Shown here: positions 26,447 to 35,014 of the stretch, piece by piece
Numbering within the stretch: the stretch's first letter is position 1
Layout: every line of letters begins with the position of its first letter
Assembly: GCF_028736215.1 (NCBI RefSeq)
Contig: NZ_CP117883.1
Coordinates: 6,448,001-6,512,000, forward strand
DNA from: Mucilaginibacter sp. KACC 22773
GTDB lineage: Bacteria; Bacteroidota; Bacteroidia; Sphingobacteriales; Sphingobacteriaceae
Reading direction: 5' to 3'
Length of the DNA stretch: 64,000 nucleotides
Position numbers and translations under genes: made by a program
Notes under the pieces: generated by a model
What the model was told of the DNA's origin: nothing
The model's input: only the letters and a program-made list of their open reading frames with translations
The model's database searches: none

Positions 26447-26863
26447 GTGCAACTAACCATTCCATCTATATCCAACTTACCCCAGGCAGCCCGGGCTATT
26501 ATTGAGCACGCCGGCAGTAACCGTATTTTTTTATTTTACGGCGATATGGGCGCGGGTAAAACTACGCTGATCAAAGAATTATGCAAGGCGCTGGATACCA
26601 CTGATAATATCAGCAGCCCTACGTTTTCTATCGTTAACGAATACCATACGGCAAAGGATAAAATTTATCATTTTGATTTTTATCGCCTTAAAGATCAAAC
26701 CGAAGCGCTGGATATGGGTTATGAAGAATATTTTTACGCCGGTGCCTGGTGCTTTATTGAATGGCCCGAAAAGATACCAGACCTGTTGCCCCCACATTAT
26801 TCAAACATAACCATTAAGGTGTTGGACGATGGAGCGAGACTGGTTAGCGTAGAAAATATTTAG
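26447..26863 (+). CDS. tsaE: tRNA threonylcarbamoyladenosine biosynthesis ATPase TsaE
   Basis: An essential P-loop ATPase that works with TsaB and TsaD to make t6A37 in tRNAs reading ANN codons. The Walker A motif is GDMGAGKTTL. ISSPTFSIVNEYH and IYHFDFYRLKD follow, then the C-terminal FIEWPEKIPDLLP, all typical. The open frame reaches back to 26342, but that part lies inside a palindromic repeat. The GTG at 26447 gives a protein of about 138 residues, the usual length, so I use it. Alanine dehydrogenase follows after 53 bp, an order I recall from other Bacteroidota. Confidence 0.93.
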   Translation: MQLTIPSISNLPQAARAIIEHAGSNRIFLFYGDMGAGKTTLIKELCKALDTTDNISSPTFSIVNEYHTAKDKIYHFDFYRLKDQTEALDMGYEEYFYAGAWCFIEWPEKIPDLLPPHYSNITIKVLDDGARLVSVENI

Positions 26864-26916
26864 TTTCAGGATACACCCTTTTTTCTTATCTTCATCAGCC
26901 AGAAAAAAACATATAC

Positions 26917-28143
26917 ATGAGTTCAGGGAAATACAGTGGGTTTTCGGATGTTGCCAAACAGGCCATGATGCAGCCCCAGGAATCAATGCTGGAGGTTAAA
27001 ACCAAAAAGAATCAATTATTTATTGGCATTCCCAAGGAAATTTCCTTCCAGGAAAACAGGATTCCGCTTACCCCCCTTTCAGTTGCGTTGTTGGTTAATA
27101 ACGGGCACCAGGTAATGCTGGAAAGCAATGCCGGGCAGGCAGCCAATTTTAGCGATAAGGATTACAGCGAGCAGGGTGCACTGATTGTTTATGACACCAA
27201 AGCGGTTTACGAGGCCGATATTATCATTAAAATTGCACCGCCTATGGTGCAGGAAATTGAAATGATGAAACATGGCCAGATCCTGATCTCGGCCCTGCAG
27301 TTGGCCACCCTTAAGGCCGATAGTCTGCATGCCCTCATGAAAAAAAATGTTACCGCCCTGTGTTTTGAGCATTTACTTGATGAAGGCGGCTCGTTAACCG
27401 TGGTAAGGGCCATGAGCGAAATAGTTGGGGCCACATCTATACTGATAGCAGCCGAATATTTAAGCAATGTTTTTGAAGGTAAAGGTCTGATGCTGGGAGG
27501 CATTACCGGTGTACCGCCTACCGAAATTGTAATATTAGGCGCGGGCACCGTTGGCGAATATGCCGCGCGCACAGCCATATCATTAGGTGCCGAAGTAAAG
27601 GTTTTTGATTCATCAATATACAAACTGCGGCGCCTGCAAAATAACATTGGCGCAAGAGTATTTACATCGGTGGTACAGCCTATTGTGTTAGAAAAGGCTA
27701 TTACCACTTGCGATGTGGCTATTGGCGCCATCCGCGCCGAAGATGGCCGCAGCCCGTGTATCATATCCGAAGCTACAGTAAGCCGCATGAAACGCGATTC
27801 GGTTATCATCGATGTGAGTATTGACCAGGGCGGGTGTTTTGAAACCTCGGAGGTTACCAACCATACGCACCCGGTTTTTCGTAAATATGATGTTATCCAT
27901 TATTGCGTACCTAACATAGCTTCGAGGGTTGCCCGTACTGCCACCTATGCCCTCACCAATATTTTTGCCCCCATTTTGCTGGATATAGGCGAGCAGGGCG
28001 GTATTAAAAACGTGATATGGCAAAAATCGGGCGTGCGTAATGCGGTATACATTTACCAGGGCCAGCTCACCAATAAGTACATTGGCGAGCGGTTTTCAAT
28101 TCCATGTAAAGATCTTGACCTGCTCATCGTATCGCACAGGTAA
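26917..28143 (+). CDS. ald: Alanine dehydrogenase
   Basis: A 408-residue NAD-dependent alanine dehydrogenase, interconverting L-alanine and pyruvate plus ammonia. The N-terminal catalytic domain begins FIGIPKEISFQENRIPLTPL, with the substrate-binding Arg and Lys region. The Rossmann domain carries VILGAGTVGEYAARTAISLG. The end VIIDVSIDQGGCFETS and PNIASRVARTATYALTN match the family. An N-terminal extension of about 30 residues precedes the conserved start, as in other Bacteroidota members. Likely co-transcribed with tsaE; the peptidase gene starts 4 bp after it. Confidence 0.92.
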   Translation: MSSGKYSGFSDVAKQAMMQPQESMLEVKTKKNQLFIGIPKEISFQENRIPLTPLSVALLVNNGHQVMLESNAGQAANFSDKDYSEQGALIVYDTKAVYEADIIIKIAPPMVQEIEMMKHGQILISALQLATLKADSLHALMKKNVTALCFEHLLDEGGSLTVVRAMSEIVGATSILIAAEYLSNVFEGKGLMLGGITGVPPTEIVILGAGTVGEYAARTAISLGAEVKVFDSSIYKLRRLQNNIGARVFTSVVQPIVLEKAITTCDVAIGAIRAEDGRSPCIISEATVSRMKRDSVIIDVSIDQGGCFETSEVTNHTHPVFRKYDVIHYCVPNIASRVARTATYALTNIFAPILLDIGEQGGIKNVIWQKSGVRNAVYIYQGQLTNKYIGERFSIPCKDLDLLIVSHR

Positions 28144-28147
28144 TAGT

Positions 28148-28825
28148 ATGATGGGTTATTGCCTGCTTGCTTTTGTTTTACTTAGCCTTAATGCCGGTGC
28201 CCAGCGCTATAAGTATATTGACAGCACCCGCGTTTGCGGCATTGCATGGTATAAAGCACAGGTGAGGGCCGATTCAAATAAGCGCCTGGTTGAAATTATA
28301 AAATACGTCCCGGCTATAAAACTGGATATCCGCTATGCCACAACCAATAACTTTATGCATAGGGTTATGTACCGGCAAGCTAAGGCATACGCAAGGCTGC
28401 CGGTTGTAAAAGCTTTAAAAGATATTGAGGCCGATTTAAAAACGCGGGGGCTGGGCTTAAAAATATTTGATGCTTACCGGCCATATTCGGTCACCGTAGC
28501 GTTTTACGAAACCACGCCCGATACCAATTTTGTGGCCAATCCGAAATTCGGATCCAAACATAACCGGGGCTGCGCCATCGACCTTTCATTGATCGACCTT
28601 AAAACCGGAAAAGAGCTGGATATGCCCACAGGCTTTGATAGTTTCAGCAAAAAGGCGTCGGCTAATTACGCAGGCGCTACACCATTACAAACTACTAATC
28701 GCGAGTTACTTAAAACAATTATGCACGCACATGGCTTTACGGTATTACCCACCGAGTGGTGGCATTATGATTTTGACGGATGGCGCAATTATCAACTGGC
28801 AGATATTCCGTTTACGGCATTATAA
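28148..28825 (+). CDS. VanX/DdpX-like D-Ala-D-Ala dipeptidase (M15D)
   Basis: A 225-residue exported zinc peptidase that would hydrolyse D-Ala-D-Ala. The open frame extends back into the alanine dehydrogenase gene, but the ATG at 28148 (another at 28151) gives a signal peptide (MMGYCLLAFVLLSLNAGAQ). Zinc ligands sit in SKHNRGCAIDLSL (His and Asp) and in EWWHYDF (His, with the catalytic Glu). The substrate-binding Arg is in IFDAYRPYSV. Most such enzymes outside resistance clusters recycle cell-wall dipeptides. Its place directly after alanine dehydrogenase suggests a link to alanine recovery. Confidence 0.9.
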   Translation: MMGYCLLAFVLLSLNAGAQRYKYIDSTRVCGIAWYKAQVRADSNKRLVEIIKYVPAIKLDIRYATTNNFMHRVMYRQAKAYARLPVVKALKDIEADLKTRGLGLKIFDAYRPYSVTVAFYETTPDTNFVANPKFGSKHNRGCAIDLSLIDLKTGKELDMPTGFDSFSKKASANYAGATPLQTTNRELLKTIMHAHGFTVLPTEWWHYDFDGWRNYQLADIPFTAL

Positions 28826-28918
28826 ATTAATTCATGAGCAGTTATTTAAAGACGGGCTACACAAAGGCATCATAATTGCATAGCTATCGCCGGATTACAA
28901 TTGATTAAAATAGTAAGC

Positions 28919-29911
28919 ATGAAAGTTTTAAGCAAAGAATATTTAAAGCAACTTTGGAAAGTATTGTTAGCCACATTTAGCGGCTTCATAAGCGACAATG
29001 GCTTAAAGCTAAGTGCCTCTTTGGCTTATTATACTGTTTTTTCCATAGCCCCCTTATTAATCATCATCATTTCTGTAGCGGGCCTTGTTTTTGGCCAGGA
29101 TGCTGCAACCCACAGGCTTTATCCACAAATAGCTCATTATGTTGGCCCAGGACCGGCACAGCAAATTCAGGATGCTTTAACGCACTTAGCGCTCTCGGGC
29201 AAATCCGGTGTTGCTGTGGTAATTGGCGTAATTACCTTATTATTAGGTGCCAGCAGTATTTTTATCGAGATACAGGATTCGTTAAATATCATCTGGCGTG
29301 TAAAGGCCAAACCTAAACGCGGGTGGGTGCAATTGCTCAAAAACAGATTTGTTTCATTTTCGCTTATCATCAGCCTTGGTTTTTTGCTGCTGACAACCCT
29401 TGCAATTAATCTTATTCTTGACGCGCTGAAAGAAAAAATACATAATTTTATACCGGTTGTAACCGGTTTTCTTTTAAAAGGAATTAACCTGGCAATCACC
29501 CTTATCGTAATTACCACGTTATTTGGTATCATTTTTAAATTTTTGCCCGATGTTAAAATCAAGTGGCGCGATGTGCGCTCCGGTGCATTTTTTACTGCCC
29601 TGTTGTTTATGCTGGGCCAGTACGTAATCAGCTTATACATTCAATACACGGCGCAGGGTTCGGCTTATGGCGCTGCCGGTTCAATAATAGTTATCCTGGT
29701 TTGGATATATTACACATCGGCCATATTATACATCGGTGCCGAGTTTACCCAGGTATATGCCGAAGCATCGGGTAGCCACATCGAACCTGCAGATTATGCC
29801 GTATCAGTACAACAAACCGAGATCGAAAGAGACGTAAAAAAACTTCCTCCCCAAAACCCGCAGCTTCAGGGCCATCTAAAAACAGACGCAAGTAAGGACA
29901 GCAGCAAGTAG
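28919..29911 (+). CDS. YihY/BrkB-family membrane protein
   Basis: A 330-residue inner-membrane protein with six to seven helices. The frame opens with a TTG at 28901, but I use the ATG at 28919. Signature parts are NGLKLSASLAYYTVFSIAPL, the small loop with SIFIEIQDSLNIIWRVKAKP, and GSAYGAAGSIIVILVWIYYT near the end, followed by the EFTQVYAE helix. The family was once misnamed ribonuclease BN. Its function is unknown, though links to envelope integrity are reported for some members. The cytosolic tail of about 45 residues is charged. Confidence 0.92.
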   Translation: MKVLSKEYLKQLWKVLLATFSGFISDNGLKLSASLAYYTVFSIAPLLIIIISVAGLVFGQDAATHRLYPQIAHYVGPGPAQQIQDALTHLALSGKSGVAVVIGVITLLLGASSIFIEIQDSLNIIWRVKAKPKRGWVQLLKNRFVSFSLIISLGFLLLTTLAINLILDALKEKIHNFIPVVTGFLLKGINLAITLIVITTLFGIIFKFLPDVKIKWRDVRSGAFFTALLFMLGQYVISLYIQYTAQGSAYGAAGSIIVILVWIYYTSAILYIGAEFTQVYAEASGSHIEPADYAVSVQQTEIERDVKKLPPQNPQLQGHLKTDASKDSSK

Positions 29912-30066
29912 CAAGATTTTTGATCTTCGGACTTTCGTGCAAACGACTTCCCGACTGATTCAATATGCAGAGCTGACTTGATTTATGATACTAACTACTT
30001 GACGGTAACTTCACAATATATTCACCGATTATTCGTATATTCGTGTATTAATTTATTAATAAAAAA

Positions 30067-30798
30067 ATGGAAATTAAAGATCCTGGATTCGAATACAAAA
30101 ATGTAATCCAAATAACAGAACAAGACGCATCGCGTAAATTTATAGCCAATGTATTTTTATGGATGTTTGTGGCTTTGGGCATATCTGCCATTTGCGCTTA
30201 TGTGTTTTCTCAAAACCAAGCCTTATATCAAATGCTTAGGGACCCGGAAACTGGTCGTAATACCGGTTTAGGCACATTGGTAATGTTTGCTCCGCTGGCA
30301 TTTGTTTTAATTATTTCTTTTGGCTTTCAGCGTTTGTCGTATGCTGTTGCGGCCTTGCTATTTGTAGCTTTCTCGGCGGTAATGGGTATCAGTTTAAGCT
30401 ATATACTCATTGTTTACACCGCAGGCTCGGTAATCGGCGTATTTGTTACAACCTCGGTTGTTTTCGGCATCATGGCGATAGCAGGTTATACTACCAATAC
30501 CGATTTAACAAAATTCGGCTCGCTAATGATGATGGGCCTGATAGGCATCATCGTTGCCTCGTTATTTAACATGTTTATAGGCAGCACACAATTGGAATAC
30601 ATTATTAGCTATATAGGCATTGCGGTATTTGTTGGCTTAACCGCCTATGATGTGCAAAAACTGAAACGCATTGGTGCCGGCCTTGAATATGGCGATGCTT
30701 CTGCAGGAAAAATGGCGCTATTGGGCGGCTTAACCTTATATCTCGATTTCATCAACCTTTTCCTGATGATACTGCGTTTATTCGGCAGAAGGCGATAA
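30067..30798 (+). CDS. Bax inhibitor-1 / YccA-family membrane protein
   Basis: A 243-residue protein with seven hydrophobic segments. It matches the BI-1/YccA family by VFLWMFVALGISAICAYVFS at the start, the SLSYILIVYTAGSVIGVFVT segment and the C-terminal TAYDVQKLKRIGAGLEYGDA, then LYLDFINLFLMILRLFGRRR. Bacterial members include YetJ-like calcium-leak channels and YccA, a modulator of FtsH. It is probably a proton-sensitive calcium leak or protease regulator. The gene has its own terminator. An AT-rich stretch with TATATTCGTG upstream may be its promoter. Confidence 0.92.
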   Translation: MEIKDPGFEYKNVIQITEQDASRKFIANVFLWMFVALGISAICAYVFSQNQALYQMLRDPETGRNTGLGTLVMFAPLAFVLIISFGFQRLSYAVAALLFVAFSAVMGISLSYILIVYTAGSVIGVFVTTSVVFGIMAIAGYTTNTDLTKFGSLMMMGLIGIIVASLFNMFIGSTQLEYIISYIGIAVFVGLTAYDVQKLKRIGAGLEYGDASAGKMALLGGLTLYLDFINLFLMILRLFGRRR

Positions 30799-30821
30799 TA
30801 ACAACCAACAAATTATTATTT

Positions 30822-30850
30822 AAAAGCTGCCCCGCAAAGGCAGCTTTTTT
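30822..30850 (+). terminator. Rho-independent terminator
   Basis: AAAGCTGCC pairs with GGCAGCTTT across a 7-nt loop, followed by TTTTTG. Confidence 0.85.
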
Positions 30851-30933
30851 TGTACACATAAATTTACTTAGCGTACACATAGCCGGCCATATAAACTATT
30901 GCATTTTACCGCTTTATTATGCACCTTTGCAGT

Positions 30934-31042
30934 GCTTATGGAGAAAGACGGAGGGATTAGACCCTGCGATGTCTTAGCAACCTGTGCTTCACAAGGTGCT
31001 ACATTCTACTCAGCCAGCTAAACAGCCCTGGGAAAGATAAGC
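30934..31042 (+). promoter_or_regulatory. SAM-I (S-box) riboswitch upstream of metH
   Basis: P1 is formed by GCTTAT (30934-30939) and ATAAGC (31037-31042). The core AAGACGGAGGGATTAGACCC, then GATGTCTTAGCAACC and GGTGCTACATTC, matches the S-box consensus positions for the kink-turn, the GGGA/ACCC helix and the SAM pocket. It should lower metH and metF expression when S-adenosylmethionine is abundant. Confidence 0.9.
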
Positions 31043-31086
31043 GAAAGTCAATTGAACACCCGACTTTTCGATGTAAGCTTTTTTTA
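31039..31086 (+). terminator. Probable riboswitch-controlled terminator
   Basis: AAGCGAAAGTC can pair with GACTTTTC and a downstream GCTT, followed by a run of seven T. Its 5' strand overlaps the 3' strand of riboswitch P1. Pairing is imperfect, so this is a tentative expression platform. Confidence 0.5.
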
Positions 31087-31193
31087 TTTCTGTTGCGTGT
31101 TGTCCGGTTCCTGTTGCCTGTGATTTGCTTTTGCGAATATCAGTATGCAAGGCACCCGCCACCCGCCACAGAAACCTGGCAACAGATACAACA

Positions 31194-34100
31194 ATGGACA
31201 TTAGAAAAGAATTAGAAAAACGCATCCTTGTAATTGACGGGGCAATGGGTACCATGATACAGCGGTACCAGCTTACCGAAAAGGATTTTCGTGGCGAAAG
31301 GTTTAAGAATCACCATAGTGACCTGCAGGGGAATAATGACCTTTTAAATATTACGCGCCCGGATATCATCAAAGCTATTCATGCCGAGTATTTAGATGCC
31401 GGGGCAGATATTATCGAGACCAATACCTTCAGCACACAGATAATTTCGCTGGCCGATTATAAGCTGGAAGAGCTGGCCTACGAATTAAGTTATGAAGGCG
31501 CGCGTATTGCCCGCGAAGTAGCCGACGAATACAACCAAAAAAATCCATCAAAGCCGCGTTTTGTAGCAGGTGCTATCGGGCCAACCAACCGTACAGCGTC
31601 CTTATCGCCAGATGTTAACGACCCCGGTTATCGCGCCGTTACCTTTGATGATTTGGCCAATGCTTATTATGACCAGGTACGGGGTTTGGTTGATGGCGGA
31701 TCGGATTTATTATTAGTTGAAACTATATTTGATACCCTGAACGCCAAGGCGGCCTTGTTCGCTATCAATAAATACGCCCACGAGTCGGGCAAGCATTTGC
31801 CTATCATGATCTCGGGTACTATTACCGATGCCTCTGGCCGTACCCTTTCAGGGCAAACGGTAGAGGCCTTTTGGAATTCTATCCGCCATGCCAACCTGTT
31901 ATCGGTAGGTTTAAACTGCGCTTTGGGTGCCAAAGAAATGAGGCCGCATTTGGCCGAACTTTCTGAAAAGGCTGATGTGTTTATATCGGCATATCCGAAC
32001 GCCGGTTTACCCAACGAGTTTGGCCAGTACGACGAAACCGCGCATGAAACCGCGCACCAGGTTGATGATTTTATTAAAGCCGGGCTGGTTAATATCGTTG
32101 GTGGTTGTTGTGGCACTACGCCCGAGCACATCAAATGCATTGCCGAAAAAGCAGCCAAATACCCGCCAAGACTTATCCCCGAAATTGAACCCGACCTGCG
32201 CCTGAGCGGCCTGGAAGCGGTTACCATAAAACCCGATAGCATTTTTGTAAACGTGGGCGAGCGTACCAATATCACCGGATCGCCAAAATTCTCGAAACTT
32301 ATTTTAGCCGAGGATTACGAGGCTGCTTTAGCTGTTGCCTTGCAACAGGTAGAGGGCGGTGCGCAGGTCATAGACATTAACATGGATGAGGGCATGATTG
32401 ATTCGGAAGCGGTAATGGTGAAATTCCTTAATCTGGTGGCATCCGAACCTGATATTGCCAAACTGCCCATCATGATCGATTCATCTAAATGGACGGTTAT
32501 TGAGGCTGGTTTAAAATGCATCCAGGGTAAGGGTATCGTAAACTCCATCTCGCTTAAAGAGGGCGAAGAAAAATTTATAGAGCAGGCCCGCAAAATCCTT
32601 AGCTATGGTGCAGCCACGGTTGTAATGGCCTTTGACGAAACCGGCCAGGCCGATTCGTTACAACGCCGTATTGAGATATGTAAAAGATCGTATGATATAC
32701 TGGTTAATGTGGTGGGGTTCCCTCCGCAGGACATCATCTTCGACCCCAACATCCTAACCGTTGCAACAGGTTTGGAGGAGCATAACAATTACGCGGTTGA
32801 TTTTATTGAAGCCACCCGCTGGATAAAACAAAACCTGCCGCATGCCAAAGTGAGCGGCGGGGTAAGTAATATCTCCTTCTCGTTCAGGGGGAATAATGTA
32901 GTGCGTGAAGCCATGCACTCCGCATTTTTGTACCACGCCATTGGCGCCGGTATGGATATGGGTATCGTAAACGCCGGCATGCTGGAGGTTTACCAGGAAA
33001 TAGACAAAACCCTGCTTGAGCTGGTAGAAGATGTGCTGCTTAACCGCCGCGATGACGCTACCGAACGCCTTGTTGAATACGCCGATACTATAAAAAGTAA
33101 AGGCAAAGAGGTAGTGCGCGATGAAGAATGGCGCAAAGGAACTGTACAGGAAAGACTATCGCATGCCTTGGTAAAAGGTATTATTGAATACCTGGATGAC
33201 GATGTGGAAGAAGCCCGCCAAACTTACAGCAAACCACTGGAGGTTATAGAAGGCCCCCTGATGGACGGAATGAACATAGTGGGCGACTTATTTGGCGCAG
33301 GCAAAATGTTTTTGCCACAGGTAGTAAAATCAGCCCGGGTTATGAAAAAGGCGGTGGCTTACCTGCTGCCATTTATCGAACTTGAAAAACAACGGGTTAT
33401 TGATGCCGGTGAAGATAGTAGCGGCAGCCGTGCCAATGCCGGTAAAATATTGATGGCTACCGTAAAAGGCGATGTGCACGACATTGGTAAAAACATTGTA
33501 GGTGTAGTATTGGCCTGTAACAATTTCGAGGTTATTGACCTGGGCGTAATGGTACCGGCACAGCGCATTATTGAAGAAGCTAAAAAACAAAATGTTGATA
33601 TTATCGGCCTTAGTGGTTTGATTACGCCGTCGCTGGATGAGATGGTCCATTTTGCTAAAGAAATGGAGCGCGAAGGTTTTACCATTCCGCTGATTATTGG
33701 CGGGGCTACTACCTCGCGTATTCACGCGGCCGTTAAGGTCGATCCGCATTACTCGGGCGCCGCAATCCACGTGTTGGATGCATCGCGCAGTGTTACTGTA
33801 TGCAGCAGCCTGATGAACCGCGACGGCCGGGATGCCTATATTCAAGGGATCAAGGAAGAGTATGCCAAATCACGCGAAGCGCATTTGAATAAAAAATCGG
33901 ACAAGCGTTTTGTTACTATCGACCAGGCAAGGCAGGCCCGTTTCCAGGTTAGTTTAGATGGCGATGTGGCTCCTAAGCCAACGTTTACCGGCACCAAAGT
34001 ATTTGAGTCATATCCACTGGAAGAATTAGTCCCTTATATCGACTGGACACCGTTTTTCCATACCTGGGAATTGCGGGGCAGTTACCCTAAAATATTTGCC

Positions 34101-34883
34101 GATAAATTTGTAGGCGATGAAGCCAAAAAGCTTTTTGACGATGCACAGGTACTGTTAAGCAAAATAGTAAAAGAAAAACTGCTGCATGCCAATGGTGTTA
34201 TCGGTTTTTGGCCGGCCAATAGTGTTGGGGACGATATTGAATTGTACACTGATGAGAGCCGCACAACTTTATTAACCCGCATTCATACCCTGCGCCAACA
34301 GGCCGAAAAGGTTAAAGGCGACCCGTATTATGCACTATCAGATTTTATCGCACCAAAAGAAAGCAGAGTGCCCGACTATTTTGGCGGCTTTGCCGTAACC
34401 ACCGGCATTGGTTGCGACGAACTGGTTGCCGAATTTGAAGCCGATAATGACGATTATAACAGCATCATGGCCAAAGCACTTGCCGACCGCCTTGCCGAGG
34501 CCTTTGCCGAAAAAATGCACGAACTGGTACGTAAAGAATACTGGGGCTACAGCAAGGGCGAACAACTAAGCACCGACGACCTGATCAAAGAAGAATACCA
34601 GGGCATCCGCCCGGCCCCAGGCTATCCCGCCTGCCCGGATCACACGGAAAAAACAACCTTGTTTGAGTTGCTAAAAGCAGAAGATAACGCCAAAATGCAC
34701 CTGACGGAGAGTTTAGCGATGACACCGGCAGCATCGGTCAGTGGCTTTTATTTTGCGCATCCGCAAGCAAGATATTTTGGACTTGGTAAGATAAGTAAGG
34801 ACCAAGTGGAGGATTACGCTTTGAGGAAGCAAATGACACTTGAGGAGGTTGAGCGTTGGCTTGGCCCCAATATTAATTATTGA
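31194..34883 (+). CDS. metH: Cobalamin-dependent methionine synthase
   Basis: A full-length 1,229-residue MetH that methylates homocysteine with methyl-tetrahydrofolate through B12. The frame is open from 31125, but the ATG at 31194 begins the conserved MDIRKELEKRILVIDGAMGT. Domains in order: homocysteine binding (1-330, zinc cysteines in LNCALG near 241 and GGCCGTTPEH near 303), folate binding (about 345-620, FVNVGERTNITGSPKF), B12 cap and binding (about 640-890, the cobalt-ligand His in DVHDIGKNIV near 762), and the C-terminal reactivation domain that binds AdoMet (RPAPGYPACPDHTEK). It lies under a SAM riboswitch and before metF. Confidence 0.97.
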   Translation: MDIRKELEKRILVIDGAMGTMIQRYQLTEKDFRGERFKNHHSDLQGNNDLLNITRPDIIKAIHAEYLDAGADIIETNTFSTQIISLADYKLEELAYELSYEGARIAREVADEYNQKNPSKPRFVAGAIGPTNRTASLSPDVNDPGYRAVTFDDLANAYYDQVRGLVDGGSDLLLVETIFDTLNAKAALFAINKYAHESGKHLPIMISGTITDASGRTLSGQTVEAFWNSIRHANLLSVGLNCALGAKEMRPHLAELSEKADVFISAYPNAGLPNEFGQYDETAHETAHQVDDFIKAGLVNIVGGCCGTTPEHIKCIAEKAAKYPPRLIPEIEPDLRLSGLEAVTIKPDSIFVNVGERTNITGSPKFSKLILAEDYEAALAVALQQVEGGAQVIDINMDEGMIDSEAVMVKFLNLVASEPDIAKLPIMIDSSKWTVIEAGLKCIQGKGIVNSISLKEGEEKFIEQARKILSYGAATVVMAFDETGQADSLQRRIEICKRSYDILVNVVGFPPQDIIFDPNILTVATGLEEHNNYAVDFIEATRWIKQNLPHAKVSGGVSNISFSFRGNNVVREAMHSAFLYHAIGAGMDMGIVNAGMLEVYQEIDKTLLELVEDVLLNRRDDATERLVEYADTIKSKGKEVVRDEEWRKGTVQERLSHALVKGIIEYLDDDVEEARQTYSKPLEVIEGPLMDGMNIVGDLFGAGKMFLPQVVKSARVMKKAVAYLLPFIELEKQRVIDAGEDSSGSRANAGKILMATVKGDVHDIGKNIVGVVLACNNFEVIDLGVMVPAQRIIEEAKKQNVDIIGLSGLITPSLDEMVHFAKEMEREGFTIPLIIGGATTSRIHAAVKVDPHYSGAAIHVLDASRSVTVCSSLMNRDGRDAYIQGIKEEYAKSREAHLNKKSDKRFVTIDQARQARFQVSLDGDVAPKPTFTGTKVFESYPLEELVPYIDWTPFFHTWELRGSYPKIFADKFVGDEAKKLFDDAQVLLSKIVKEKLLHANGVIGFWPANSVGDDIELYTDESRTTLLTRIHTLRQQAEKVKGDPYYALSDFIAPKESRVPDYFGGFAVTTGIGCDELVAEFEADNDDYNSIMAKALADRLAEAFAEKMHELVRKEYWGYSKGEQLSTDDLIKEEYQGIRPAPGYPACPDHTEKTTLFELLKAEDNAKMHLTESLAMTPAASVSGFYFAHPQARYFGLGKISKDQVEDYALRKQMTLEEVERWLGPNINY

Positions 34884-34899
34884 TAAATAACACAACAAA

Positions 34900-34983
34900 C
34901 CGTCATTGCGAGGTACGAAGCAATCCCCAACTATACAGGGCGGATTTGCAATTCGGGGATTGCTTCGTACCTCGCAATGACGG
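34900..34983. repeat. Long palindromic repeat, GCGAGGTACGAAGCAATCCCC family, copy 2
   Basis: A perfect inverted repeat with 29-bp arms (CCGTCATTGCGAGGTACGAA onward, and its complement ending at 34983) around a 26-nt core. It sits between metH and metF, so the transcript should form a very stable hairpin inside the operon. Copy 1 is at 26336-26428. The apparent N-terminus of metF upstream of 35015 is a translation of this repeat. Confidence 0.9.
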
Positions 34984-35014
34984 ATATAATAAGAAACTCG
35001 TACCAGAACAAACA

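Noticed and set aside
29920..29975. Possible further copy of the AGTCG-type repeat after the YihY gene
   Set aside because: Only short matches (GACTTCCCGACT, CGGACTTTCG) are present, and they do not form clear arms.
31125..31193. N-terminal extension of MetH
   Set aside because: The residues are unlike any MetH start, and the region lies in the riboswitch leader. The ATG at 31194 begins the conserved domain.
34880..35014. N-terminal extension of MetF in the longest open frame
   Set aside because: It is a translation of the palindromic repeat. The conserved MetF start is the ATG at 35015.
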